Shown: one piece after another, positions 18,482 to 27,121 of the stretch
Layout: each line of letters starts with the position of its first letter
Numbering within the stretch: position 1 is the stretch's first letter
Position numbers and translations under genes: made by a program
NCBI RefSeq assembly: GCF_025562755.1
Contig: NZ_CP103300.1
Location: 2,915,001-2,979,000, forward strand
Source of the DNA: Endozoicomonas euniceicola
Lineage (GTDB): Bacteria; Pseudomonadota; Gammaproteobacteria; Pseudomonadales; Endozoicomonadaceae
DNA: 64,000 bases
Direction of reading: 5' to 3'
Notes under the pieces: model-generated
What the model was told of the DNA's origin: nothing
What the model saw: only the letters and a program-made list of their open reading frames with translations
The model's database searches: none

Positions 18482-21313
18482 ATGTCTACGGGAATCATTC
18501 TGCGAACAAAAGGGCTTGTTCGCACAGTACTCAGCGCCGCTCTATTTCTGACTGCTACTCAGCCTGCCATGGCTGTAAATCTTACTAAGAATAATGAGGT
18601 TCCTTACGAGCAGGCTGTTCATGATTATGATGTTATTACCATTAATGCAAAGCTGAGTGTATCGAACTCGAATGGCGAGGCAGTGATTACCATCAACGCA
18701 AAGTCCGGTGGTATTCGCATTGAGCAGGGGGCAGGCATTGATAATGACTCTTCTCCTTCTATTTATGTAGGCAAAATTGGCACTCTGATGGGGGCGCTGG
18801 ATAACGAAGGCGCTATTCAGGATGGCGTTGCCATTGCTGGCCGGTCAACCCCTCAGACCGGCAAGGCCTATCGAAGCCGCGGCAAGGACAATGACAACTG
18901 GGCAGGTTTGCAGGGTGGTTACAAGGTTCAGGGCAATGGCGGTATTGCTGGCGGTGTTGTTGAAACGGTGAACGACCATGCCGTATTTTTGGATGATTAC
19001 TCTTATGTGGATTTTATCGCAGTTGATTCCGGCAGTAGCCTTAAGTCATCAGGCGATGGCACTGCCGCTGTTTACGTGTCTGAGAACGCACAAATGGGTG
19101 GTGCGTTGCCATCCGGTTTAACGTTGAGCGGATCCGCAAGAGCTGAGTCTGATACCGTCTTTGATATTGCAGGCACCCTGAGCTCCTCTAACGGACAAGC
19201 CATTAATATTGCTGGTAAAGCTACCGGTCAGGTACAGATCGCCTCGTCCGGCATCCTGTCAGGTAAAGGGGGAGGAGAGGCCGGTGGGGCTGCGCTGCTG
19301 GTCAGTGGTACTTACACAGGTAGCTTAAATAGTCAGGGCACGATCAAAGGGGGCGTTTTTATCAGTGGCACCCATGATGCCTCACAGGAACATGCAGTTT
19401 TCCTTAATGACCAGTCAAAGACCGACTTTATCGCAGTAACAGGAACGATGACGGCTACCGGAGCCGGTAAAAGTGCGGTTTATGTGGATAACGGTGCTCA
19501 GCTGGGGGGCATTGTTGTAGATGGTGGTACGATCTCTGCCTCAGGTAGCAGCCCCATTACCGTTCGGGGAGACCTGACAGGCAAGGTTTATCTGAAAGAT
19601 GGTTCCATAACCGCTGCCAGTGCCACCGATACATCCCTCGACTTTTCCAGTTCCGACAAGCCTCTGATGTTTGAACAGGTGGGTGATAGCTCCAAAACCA
19701 CTGGTACGATTTTAGCCAGTGATCAGCATAAAAATGACTGGGTAGCGTTCCGGGGTGGCCGTTTTGAAGGTGAGACGATTCAGGATGTTGATCACCTGGT
19801 GGTCAGTACGATCACCAGCGGAATCGCCATGTCGGGCAACTTTACCCTGCCCGCCCAGACAACCATCGAGCTTGTAAAGCAGCAACAGCTGGATGATCAA
19901 AATCGTCCGGTGACAGATAGCAATCAAAATCCGGTTTACGAACTGAACAGCAATGCACTGATGACGGTAACTGGTCGGTTAAGCGCAATGGAACAGGGTA
20001 GTAATATCCAGTTCAAGCCAGCTTCGACCACCGAATATGATCTGGTTAAAAAAGGTGTGACACTGACGGTAGTTGAACCGGGCAGTATGGAGGGTTCAGT
20101 GGCCGGGCGTGTGACGGTGGATTCTGGCAGCTACCTGGTTGAAGCCACGGAGAACTATTCTGCCGGGAAGTTGCAGGTACAACTGAAGTCCAGAGATGCA
20201 AACGGCGTCAAACAGTTAGTGATGAAATCCGGTGCCAACGCCAGGGCATCAGAGGTGTTTAGTAAGGCGGTGGATGTTGTTAATGCCGGAACCTATGCCG
20301 ATGCGACCAGGGGCAGCAAGCTGTTTGCGAAACTGAACGCAACGAATTATGACGCTAAAAAGCTGGCCGGGCAGGTCCAGCCCAGGGTTGCCGGTGAGGT
20401 GCAGAAATCATCTCAGGCGGTTGCCAATACCGCTCATAACATCGTCTTCAACCGCGTACACGGCTTACGTCGTGGTATTAGCTATGGTGACCAGTTTGCC
20501 GATGGTGCGGCCTGGGGGCAGATGTTGTACAACAGTGGTCAACAGGATGACGTTGATGGTGAGCCGGGCTTTAAAAACCAGGCATGGGGCATAACCCTTG
20601 GAGTCGATAGCGAACTTAATTCTACCATCAGAACGGGTCTGGCACTTTCAATGGTGAGCAGTACGGTCGATGGCAATGAGGGCAGTACCAATAAAAGTTA
20701 TAGTTATCTGGCCACCTGGTACAACAGCTGGAATGATCGCGGCTATTTTCTTGATACCATGCTGTCCATGGGCCGTTCAGCAAATGATATGACGAAAACC
20801 ATTGATGGCTACCTTGTAAAAGCGGATTTTGAGGTTGATCAGTGGGGAGGCAGAGTCATTGGCGGTACTAACTGGCGGGTAGGCAACTGGACGTTTTCTC
20901 CTCAGACTGAATTTAACTATGGCCTGATCCGGGTTCAGGAATACGAAGAAAAAGGCGACAGTGGTTTTGAGCAGAAAATCCAGAGCAAAGATTACAATAC
21001 CTGGGAGCTGGGGGGCGGGATGAAGTTCAATGGCGAATACTGGTACCGCAATGGCGTCATAAAGCCTGAGCTGACTTTCATGGGGTATTACGACTTTGGT
21101 ACCGATGGCACGATTGTTAAGTCCACTTACCTTGCCGGAGGTGAATCCTTCATGGTCACAGGACCGGACCGGGACAAGGTACGCCTGCATATGGGGCTTG
21201 GGCTTGGACTACAGATGAACAACCACTGGACGCTCCACACCGGCTATAACTTTAACTGGAAAAAGACCTACCGGTCTCACAGTTTTTCCGCTAAAGCCCG
21301 CTATGAGTTCTGA
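18482..21313 (+). CDS. Autotransporter (type Va) with C-terminal beta-barrel
   Basis: Surface protein of 943 aa from ATG 18482 (GTG 18476 is also possible). The signal peptide ends near TQPAMA. The passenger (about 40-640) is rich in Gly, Ser and Ala with repeating beta-strand turns and a twice-used motif DHAVFLDDYSYVDFIAV / EHAVFLNDQSKTDFIAV, as expected for a beta-helix. A linker helix leads to the barrel domain (about 690-943: GAAWGQMLYNSGQQDDVDG onward), which ends with the terminal aromatic KARYEF. No protease triad is evident, so an adhesin is more likely. Confidence 0.9.
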   Translation: MSTGIILRTKGLVRTVLSAALFLTATQPAMAVNLTKNNEVPYEQAVHDYDVITINAKLSVSNSNGEAVITINAKSGGIRIEQGAGIDNDSSPSIYVGKIGTLMGALDNEGAIQDGVAIAGRSTPQTGKAYRSRGKDNDNWAGLQGGYKVQGNGGIAGGVVETVNDHAVFLDDYSYVDFIAVDSGSSLKSSGDGTAAVYVSENAQMGGALPSGLTLSGSARAESDTVFDIAGTLSSSNGQAINIAGKATGQVQIASSGILSGKGGGEAGGAALLVSGTYTGSLNSQGTIKGGVFISGTHDASQEHAVFLNDQSKTDFIAVTGTMTATGAGKSAVYVDNGAQLGGIVVDGGTISASGSSPITVRGDLTGKVYLKDGSITAASATDTSLDFSSSDKPLMFEQVGDSSKTTGTILASDQHKNDWVAFRGGRFEGETIQDVDHLVVSTITSGIAMSGNFTLPAQTTIELVKQQQLDDQNRPVTDSNQNPVYELNSNALMTVTGRLSAMEQGSNIQFKPASTTEYDLVKKGVTLTVVEPGSMEGSVAGRVTVDSGSYLVEATENYSAGKLQVQLKSRDANGVKQLVMKSGANARASEVFSKAVDVVNAGTYADATRGSKLFAKLNATNYDAKKLAGQVQPRVAGEVQKSSQAVANTAHNIVFNRVHGLRRGISYGDQFADGAAWGQMLYNSGQQDDVDGEPGFKNQAWGITLGVDSELNSTIRTGLALSMVSSTVDGNEGSTNKSYSYLATWYNSWNDRGYFLDTMLSMGRSANDMTKTIDGYLVKADFEVDQWGGRVIGGTNWRVGNWTFSPQTEFNYGLIRVQEYEEKGDSGFEQKIQSKDYNTWELGGGMKFNGEYWYRNGVIKPELTFMGYYDFGTDGTIVKSTYLAGGESFMVTGPDRDKVRLHMGLGLGLQMNNHWTLHTGYNFNWKKTYRSHSFSAKARYEF

Positions 21314-21331
21314 TGGTTACTCTTTCATTAT

Positions 21332-21814
21332 TTAATCTTCCGGCAACCAGCCGCTTTTCATGATGGTCTCAAAGCCCCACGGACAATTCTCCGGAAAACT
21401 GGCGTTGTTCAACCGCTGGTGGGGCTGAACGTAATCGTTCATGGCTTCGATAGCCAGCTCTTTACCATCCTGATAGCTGTCTTCGAAGACTTCCGGAACC
21501 TTGTGTTTCAGGTGAGGGCGGTTTTTCATAAGGCGATGGAGCTGTTTACGTTGTTCCCGAATGGTTCCCTTCCAGTTTCGGCAGTTATAAGGTTCTGGCA
21601 ATACCGGGTTAATAACATTTATCTGATAGCTGTATTTGAGCAGGTGCAGTAACAAGGTCGTCAGGCGTGATTGCAAGGCATCAAGCTCACTGCCCATATC
21701 GTCGAACTCCTCGATAACACGCTCAAGGTCGAGCTGGTCAAACCGTTTGTGAATCAGGTGTTGTTTTTGCTGTTCTTTCCAGCGGTAAAAGTCAGTATCG
21801 TAAAGGTTGTCCAT
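21332..21814 (-). CDS. DUF29 family protein
   Basis: A 160-aa cytoplasmic protein starting MDNLYDTDFYRWKEQQ, with LDLERVIEEFDDMGSEL and LLLHLLKYSYQ, the usual DUF29 landmarks. The start is backed by GGAGG upstream. The family is common in cyanobacteria and Oceanospirillales and has no established function. A second member lies at 48867-49325. The gene converges on the autotransporter gene with 18 bp between stops. Confidence 0.85.
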   Translation of the reverse strand: MDNLYDTDFYRWKEQQKQHLIHKRFDQLDLERVIEEFDDMGSELDALQSRLTTLLLHLLKYSYQINVINPVLPEPYNCRNWKGTIREQRKQLHRLMKNRPHLKHKVPEVFEDSYQDGKELAIEAMNDYVQPHQRLNNASFPENCPWGFETIMKSGWLPED

Positions 21815-21964
21815 GATAAATCCTCCGTCAGCTCTTCACTCTAGTCGGATAGTCGAAAGGAATCAAAAACGAATTATTCGAATCTTTAAAGGGTTGACCG
21901 GAGCGTTACAAGCCCGTTAAAACCGCATAAAATGGCTGAAACAAAATAAACACCGGACTGAATC

Positions 21965-22279
21965 ATGATCAAACTCTGCGCTGTTGATGAGCTGGCAAAT
22001 CCTGGCAGCAAAGGTTTCCACAATGAGAAGGGCCATGTTTTTGTGGTTCGGCAGGATGATGACGTCTACGTTTATGAGAACAGTTGCCCCCATCTTGGCA
22101 TTAACCTTGAGTGGCATGAAGATCAGTTTCTGGATTCGGAGCAGAGGCTGATTCAATGCTCTACCCATGGCGCATTGTTTCTGATTCACAGTGGTGAATG
22201 CGTTGCCGGTCCTTGCCCGGGGGAAAAACTCAATAGAGTTCCCCATGAAATCCGGGAGGGTATTATTTACCTCCCGTAG
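21965..22279 (+). CDS. Rieske [2Fe-2S] domain protein
   Basis: A 104-aa single-domain ferredoxin-like Rieske protein. The cluster motifs are complete: C-P-H-L-G (first CxH) and C-S-T-H-G-A (CxxH). It is similar in size to the small subunits or electron donors of dioxygenases and nitrite reductases (NirD type), but no partner enzyme is adjacent. It is probably cytoplasmic, as no signal peptide is visible. Confidence 0.88.
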   Translation: MIKLCAVDELANPGSKGFHNEKGHVFVVRQDDDVYVYENSCPHLGINLEWHEDQFLDSEQRLIQCSTHGALFLIHSGECVAGPCPGEKLNRVPHEIREGIIYLP

Positions 22280-22294
22280 TTTGGTCAGCCTGCT

Positions 22295-22723
22295 TCAGTC
22301 GTCAAACCTAAAGTCGGCTTTCTGCTTCATAATGTCGCGGCGTTGCTTTTTATCCGGACGTCGCTCAGGTCTTGGCGTGGCACCACGCAGGGCTTTGCGC
22401 TGTTCGGCACTGGCTTCACGCCGGGCAATGCTGTTGGCCGTTTCTTCGTAAAGTTGCTGGGCAACTTCGGCCTTTTGTCGTTTATCGCTGAGTGCTCGCA
22501 CAATTACGGTTTTCTCGTCCCAGCCCACCCGCAGGCGTAGTTCGTCGCCTACTTTGGGTTCTTTACCCGGTTTGCAGCGGCTGCCGTTCAGGTGAACCTT
22601 ACCGCCATCTATGGCTTCCTTAGCGATATTACGGGTTTTATAAAAACGTGCCGCCCACAGCCATTTGTCCAGGCGAATTTTACTGGCGGACTCTTTGTTA
22701 AGCTTGTTGCTGGATTGACTCAT
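22295..22723 (-). CDS. hslR: Heat-shock protein 15 (S4 RNA-binding)
   Basis: Ribosome-associated quality-control factor that binds free 50S subunits carrying nascent chains. The S4 domain spans about residues 17-75 (IRLDKWLWAARFYKTRNIAKEAI, GGKVHLNG) and is followed by a basic C-terminal extension (ALRGATPRPERRPDKKQRRD). Length 142 aa, close to the E. coli protein. Its start overlaps the yrfG stop by 4 bp (ATGA); yrfG-hslR is a conserved gammaproteobacterial pair. Confidence 0.94.
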   Translation of the reverse strand: MSQSSNKLNKESASKIRLDKWLWAARFYKTRNIAKEAIDGGKVHLNGSRCKPGKEPKVGDELRLRVGWDEKTVIVRALSDKRQKAEVAQQLYEETANSIARREASAEQRKALRGATPRPERRPDKKQRRDIMKQKADFRFDD

Positions 22724-23415
22724 ACTATTTTTTCAGGAGCGAGTTTTTCAGGAGCGAGTTTTTCAGGGGCAATTAAATCTCTGAAGTCTTCGACGGCCTC
22801 ATAGCCCTGTGTATCCCATGCCCCTTTTTTGCTGTCAGGATAACGCACGGCCAGAAGATGGCGAATGCCATAGGTTCTGGCAGAATTCAGAACGCGTACA
22901 CTGTCGTCGATAAACAAAGCCCTCTCTTTATCAAGACTGATATCGACTTCCAGATTCTGCCAGAATGCCTGAGACTCTTTCGGATAGCCATAATCGTGAG
23001 CGCTGATTAAACGATTAAAATAGTGCGCCATCGACAGTCGTTCAAGTTTGAGGGACAAACTGTTCGGATGAGCATTGGTGATCATAACCACCTGCTTGCC
23101 GCGTTCTTTCAGGCTGTGAAGAAATTCCCTGGCGTTTGGACGGAACGATATGAGGTGGTTAATCTCATTTTTCAAGGCTACGATATCCAGGCTCAGTTCT
23201 TTTTCCCAGAAATCCAGACAGTACCACTGCAACCTGCCTTCCTGTTGAGCAAAGCGGGGTTCCAGTTCATTCTTTGACTGTTTGATGGTGATACCGTGCC
23301 TTTCAGCGTATTTCTGCGGCACGTATTCCTGCCAGAAATAGTTGTCGAAGTGCAGGTCCAGCAGGGTGCCGTCCATATCCAGCAGGACGGTATTGATGGC
23401 ATTCCAGTTAATCAT
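22720..23415 (-). CDS. yrfG: HAD-type GMP/IMP nucleotidase YrfG
   Basis: Cytoplasmic HAD phosphatase of 231 aa. Motif I is DMDGTLLDLHFDNYFW (nucleophile Asp and acid/base Asp), motif II is MITNAHP, motif III is the Lys in YGYPKES, and motif IV is LFIDDS. E. coli YrfG dephosphorylates GMP and IMP. The C-terminus carries three copies of L-A-P-E-K, encoded by a 15-bp tandem repeat that runs to the stop codon. The gene is divergent from nudE, as in related genomes. Confidence 0.9.
   Translation of the reverse strand: MINWNAINTVLLDMDGTLLDLHFDNYFWQEYVPQKYAERHGITIKQSKNELEPRFAQQEGRLQWYCLDFWEKELSLDIVALKNEINHLISFRPNAREFLHSLKERGKQVVMITNAHPNSLSLKLERLSMAHYFNRLISAHDYGYPKESQAFWQNLEVDISLDKERALFIDDSVRVLNSARTYGIRHLLAVRYPDSKKGAWDTQGYEAVEDFRDLIAPEKLAPEKLAPEKIV
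22731..22770. repeat. 15-bp tandem repeat at the 3' end of yrfG
   Basis: Three tandem 15-bp units (TTTTTCAGGAGCGAG on the + strand, the last truncated and with one change) encode LAPEK repeats at the YrfG C-terminus. The copy number could vary without breaking the frame. Confidence 0.85.
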
Positions 23416-23515
23416 TTGGAAAGACTCTTGTGTGATGACCCTATTGAGATAGGGGGAAGGGCGATCATTGTCTTATAATAACGCCTCAGTTTGAGACTGG
23501 GAACGATGACAAGCA

Positions 23516-24112
23516 ATGCCAGTAAACGATATGCCAAAAAACGATATGCCAATAAACAATAAAAACCCCAGGATTAAGTCCTGTACTGAAATTGCCCGAA
23601 CCCGTTTATTCCGGGTCGAAGCTCTGGAACTGGAGTTCTCTAACGGTGAGCAACGTATCTATGAACGACTGGCAGGCTCTGGCAGTGGGTATAAAGCCGT
23701 TATGGTGGTGGCAATGCTGGATGATAACCGCTTCCTGCTGGTCAAAGAGTTTGCGGCAGGCACAGGAGATTATCAGCTCAGCCTCCCTAAAGGTCTGGTG
23801 GAAACGGGTGAGACGCTGTTTGAAGGAGCAGACCGTGAGTTAAAAGAAGAGGCCGGTTATGGGGCCAGACAGTGGGATTACATTACCGACTTTACGCTGG
23901 CACCCAATTACATGAAGAGCCAGATCGATGTGGTTCTGGCACGAGACCTGTATCCGGAACAGCTCGAAGGGGATGAGCCTGAACCCATGGAAGTGGTGGA
24001 ATGGTCATTTGATCGCTTGCAGACGTTGAATGATCGTCCGGATTTTTCAGAAGCCCGGACACTGGCGGCTTTGTACCTGGTGCGGGAAAAGCTGCAGGAT
24101 GGTTTGCTCTGA
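23516..24112 (+). CDS. nudE: ADP compounds hydrolase NudE (Nudix)
   Basis: Hydrolase of ADP-ribose, Ap3A and NADH. The Nudix box GX5EX7REUXEEXGU is complete as GLVETGETLFEGADRELKEE followed by AGY. The family end motif YPEQLEGDEPEP matches E. coli NudE. The 198-aa frame opens with near-repeats (MPVNDMPKNDMPINN), so translation may begin at ATG 23516, 23531 or 23546; the last gives the usual length. cysQ follows 18 bp downstream, probably in the same operon. Confidence 0.92.
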   Translation: MPVNDMPKNDMPINNKNPRIKSCTEIARTRLFRVEALELEFSNGEQRIYERLAGSGSGYKAVMVVAMLDDNRFLLVKEFAAGTGDYQLSLPKGLVETGETLFEGADRELKEEAGYGARQWDYITDFTLAPNYMKSQIDVVLARDLYPEQLEGDEPEPMEVVEWSFDRLQTLNDRPDFSEARTLAALYLVREKLQDGLL

Positions 24113-24130
24113 CGAAACCTTCAATCAGGA

Positions 24131-24979
24131 GTGATGATGAACGACTTGATCAAGGCTGTAAGAGACATCGCCCGTAAGGCGGGAGAAGTCATTCTCGACG
24201 TGTACGAACAGCAGGAACTGGGCATTCAAAGAAAAGCCGATGCAACCCCTGTCACCCAGGCCGACTTGCGGGCCAATGAAGTGATTGAAAAACATCTGCT
24301 GCGTCTGAATGTGAGCTATCCCATTCTTTCTGAAGAGTCCACCCATGCCGATTTGTCTGTACGCCAGACCTGGCATCATTACTGGCTGGTGGACCCGCTG
24401 GATGGTACACAGGAATTCATTAACGGTAATGGACAGTTCACGGTCAATATCGCCCTGATGGAAAAGGCAGACAATGGCTGTAGCTATCCGCTGTTTGGTG
24501 TTGTGCATGTGCCCGTCACCCATACCACGTACTGGGGGGGCAAACAGTCCGGTGCTTTCAAGCAGGTTGGCAATGAACCGGTTGTGAGTATTAAGCCCCG
24601 GTTGTTAGACCGCAATAACGTGGTGGTACTGGGTAGCCGAACCTATGGTACAGCAGGCGCTGCTGCGTTTATTGAACAGCTCAGGGACATCTACCCAAAC
24701 CTTACCCCCAGAAAGGTAGGCAGTGCCTTGAAAAGCTGTCTGGTGGCTGAAGGTGAAGCGGATATTTACCCTCGTATCGGGCCAACGTCAGAGTGGGATA
24801 CCGCTGCCGTTCAGGGTGTTGTGGAAGGTGCTGGCGGGGTATTGATGAATCCTGCTGGAGAGCGTTTTGCTTACAACTTCAAGGCGCATCTGGTGAATTC
24901 AGATTTTCTGGTGATTGGTGATACGTCAATGGACTGGCAATCTTTCTGGAATCCGGATGCGTTGCGGGGGTTGCATTGA
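24131..24979 (+). CDS. cysQ: 3'(2'),5'-bisphosphate nucleotidase CysQ
   Basis: Mg2+-dependent phosphatase of 282 aa that removes the 3' phosphate of PAP, the by-product of sulfation and of sulfate assimilation. The metal-binding motifs are LSEES (residues about 67-71), DPLDGTQEF and WDTAAVQGVVEGAGG. It sits behind nudE. The window also encodes a sulfotransferase in the capsule locus, which would produce PAP for this enzyme to recycle. Confidence 0.93.
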   Translation: MMMNDLIKAVRDIARKAGEVILDVYEQQELGIQRKADATPVTQADLRANEVIEKHLLRLNVSYPILSEESTHADLSVRQTWHHYWLVDPLDGTQEFINGNGQFTVNIALMEKADNGCSYPLFGVVHVPVTHTTYWGGKQSGAFKQVGNEPVVSIKPRLLDRNNVVVLGSRTYGTAGAAAFIEQLRDIYPNLTPRKVGSALKSCLVAEGEADIYPRIGPTSEWDTAAVQGVVEGAGGVLMNPAGERFAYNFKAHLVNSDFLVIGDTSMDWQSFWNPDALRGLH

Positions 24980-24983
24980 GTTT

Positions 24984-25080
24984 TTGGCTATTGGCTATTG
25001 GCTATTGGCTATTGGTCAGGCAGCCAACAGCCAACAGCCAACAGCCAACAGCCAACAGCTAACAGCCAACAGCTAACAGC
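24984..25080. repeat. Inverted heptamer arrays (TTGGCTA)n and (GCCAACA)n
   Basis: About four TTGGCTA units (24984-25014) face about eight GCCAACA/GCTAACA units (25021-25080), with a gap of a few bases. The arms are partly complementary and can fold into a hairpin. The element fills the space between the convergent cysQ and ygiW-like genes and ends exactly at the ygiW stop codon (TTA on the + strand at 25081). Confidence 0.85.
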
Positions 25081-25482
25081 TTAAAAGACATAGTGAATAT
25101 GGTCGGCTTCGACGGTGGGCTTTTTCTCACCGTCATGGTTTACGGTGCCTTTAATTACCGTTGCTTCTTTGAAAGGAATGCCCAACTCGGGAACGGCATG
25201 GGTGTCAATTTTGATATGGATATCGCCACTTTTACCGCGAAACAGGTAGGTGCTGCACTTTATTTTTTTGATGATTTCGCCCGAAATTTTCACCAACTCC
25301 TGATCCGTTGGGTTGGCAAGCACCTCTTCAATGGAGTGAACTTCGTAATCGGGCTGAGCGTCTGTACTGACGGGGTGGTCTGCCCCTTTGTCGGGATACG
25401 CTGCTGGCTCTGCTGATTCGATTCCTGTCGTAAAAGCCGCTAAAAACGCCAGTCCGGCAGCACTAAGAAATAGAGTTTTCAT
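25081..25482 (-). CDS. YgiW/YdeI family stress tolerance protein (BOF fold)
   Basis: Small periplasmic protein of 133 aa with a signal peptide (MKTLFLSAAGLAFLAAFTTG, cleavage near IESAEPA). The mature part has the SIEEVLANPTDQELVKISGEI start and the KVEADHIHYVF-like end typical of the OB-fold YgiW/NirD family, linked to tolerance of peroxide, cadmium and acid in enterics. The last codons border the heptamer array. Confidence 0.85.
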   Translation of the reverse strand: MKTLFLSAAGLAFLAAFTTGIESAEPAAYPDKGADHPVSTDAQPDYEVHSIEEVLANPTDQELVKISGEIIKKIKCSTYLFRGKSGDIHIKIDTHAVPELGIPFKEATVIKGTVNHDGEKKPTVEADHIHYVF

Positions 25483-25660
25483 TTATAGTCATCCTTGAAA
25501 AGCTTCTACTCTGAGGATAGCTGTTTACTGAGCGTGTGCGCTTGTTGAAGCAGTAGCCAACAAAACACTTTGAGTGCTTTCGCACGAGAATGAGCATTAT
25601 CGTCAATAGACCAGAAAGCCCCCTGTGTTAGCCTTCCACCCTGTTGTTTTTCCGGAATAA

Positions 25661-26356
25661 ATGAAAATGATTAACCGACTTCCTGCCTGGGTGTGGTTCG
25701 GTGGCGTTTTGTTGACTTTCTCGGCGGGGATGGTCAATGGGATTGCCTATCTCAGCTTTACCAATCAGGCGGTTACCCACGTAACGGGCTCCATAACACT
25801 GGTTTCTGTAGGGATGGCCCGGGGCGACTGGCTGAGTGTCGGGCGTTTGCTGGCGGTGGTGCTGACCTTTTTTATGGGGGCTTTTCTCAGTGGTCTGATT
25901 ATCAGGGGCGAAACGCTGCGACTGGGGCGGGGTTATGGCTTTATCCTGCTGTTTGAATCCTTTCTGTTGTTGAATTCGTTATGGCTGTACCAACACAGCT
26001 CTTTCGGCGGACAGCTGGTGGCATCGCTGGCCTGTGGTCTGCAGAATGCGATGGTCAGCACCTTCAGCGGCGCGGTGCTGAGAACCACACATATGACCGG
26101 CATACTGACCGATATTGGTGCCAAGCTTGGGCGTTGGTTACGAGGTGCTCCCATGGATAAACGACGATTGCTTCTTTATTGTCGGCTGCTGGCAGGTTTT
26201 ACGACAGGTGGCGCTTTTGGGGCTTTTCTGTTTACGCATCTGCTTTATAACAGCCTGATGGTTCCAGCCCTGATCACCGCTTTTGCCGGTATAGCCTATA
26301 TGATCCATGCCATCAGGCTTCGCAGACAGCACAAGAGCCTCTATATCGCAGGCTGA
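25661..26356 (+). CDS. DUF1275 (YoaK) membrane protein
   Basis: A 231-aa inner-membrane protein with six hydrophobic spans. GGVLLTFSAGMVNGIAYLSF, VTHVTGSI and the ACGLQNAMVSTFSGAVLRTTHMTG block define DUF1275/YoaK. The substrate is unknown; transport is likely. It is a single gene. Confidence 0.87.
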   Translation: MKMINRLPAWVWFGGVLLTFSAGMVNGIAYLSFTNQAVTHVTGSITLVSVGMARGDWLSVGRLLAVVLTFFMGAFLSGLIIRGETLRLGRGYGFILLFESFLLLNSLWLYQHSSFGGQLVASLACGLQNAMVSTFSGAVLRTTHMTGILTDIGAKLGRWLRGAPMDKRRLLLYCRLLAGFTTGGAFGAFLFTHLLYNSLMVPALITAFAGIAYMIHAIRLRRQHKSLYIAG

Positions 26357-26427
26357 TGTCAGTGGTACAGTAACCGGGTAACTCTTTACAACCCTAATAA
26401 TAAAAGACACAAACGAGTTATCCGGTT

Positions 26428-27075
26428 ATGAAACATACTTTTACCGCAGTCTATTTTCTTCTTTCTGCGCTCTATATTGTTTTTATGGAGCAACTGTCCG
26501 GTTTTATGGGGGCGGGCATTAAGGCTCTGCCTGTTATTCTGTTGATGTTTCTGGTCTCCTGGCGGTTAGCCGGTGTCTGGCGCAGTGCCATGGTGGTTGC
26601 CCTGTTGTTTTCAGCAGGAGGGGATATCCTGCTGTCGTTCAGTCATGGTAGTCGTCACAGCAGTGATTTGTTTCTGGCTGGGCTGGGCAGTTTTCTGATG
26701 GCTCAGCTGGTGTATGCCGGGTTGTTCTGGACGCATCGTACATCAGGCCCCGGTCGGGTTGGGCTGGTGATCTTTGCGTTTGTGTTTATGTCGGTAGCGG
26801 GCCTGTTAGTTGTGCCGTATACCGGTGACATGCAGGCTCCGGTTATGGCGTATATTCTGGCTATTGGCGCTATGTTGATGGGGGCTGCTATTTGTGACCG
26901 TCCGGTGAATCGTCTGTTTGCCGGGGCACTTCTGTTTGCCTTGTCTGACCTGGTTATTGCAGTCAATAAGTTTATTATGCCGTTTGCCTGGTCAGGTATT
27001 GTGATTATGGCCACTTATTATATGGCGCAGTACTTTATTGTGGTTGGAGTGCTGGCGTGGTCAGATAAGCATTAA
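26428..27075 (+). CDS. Lysoplasmalogenase-like YhhN/TMEM86 family membrane protein
   Basis: A 215-aa polytopic membrane protein with about seven or eight helices. Family features are FSAGGDILLSF (conserved Asp), GLGSFLMAQLVYAGLFW and GALLFALSDLVIAVNKF (second conserved Asp). Characterised homologues hydrolyse the vinyl-ether bond of lysoplasmalogens, but bacterial members are mostly untested. A bidirectional terminator separates it from the convergent peptidase gene. Confidence 0.87.
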   Translation: MKHTFTAVYFLLSALYIVFMEQLSGFMGAGIKALPVILLMFLVSWRLAGVWRSAMVVALLFSAGGDILLSFSHGSRHSSDLFLAGLGSFLMAQLVYAGLFWTHRTSGPGRVGLVIFAFVFMSVAGLLVVPYTGDMQAPVMAYILAIGAMLMGAAICDRPVNRLFAGALLFALSDLVIAVNKFIMPFAWSGIVIMATYYMAQYFIVVGVLAWSDKH

Positions 27076-27076
27076 A

Positions 27077-27107
27077 AAAGCCGAAGCAGGCGAACAGCTT
27101 CGGCTTT
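27077..27107. terminator. Bidirectional terminator
   Basis: AAAGCCGAAGC / GCTTCGGCTTT is a perfect 11-bp stem with a 9-nt loop between two convergent genes. It is flanked by A-rich sequence to the left and T-rich sequence to the right. Confidence 0.88.
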
Positions 27108-27121
27108 AATCGATCTTCCGG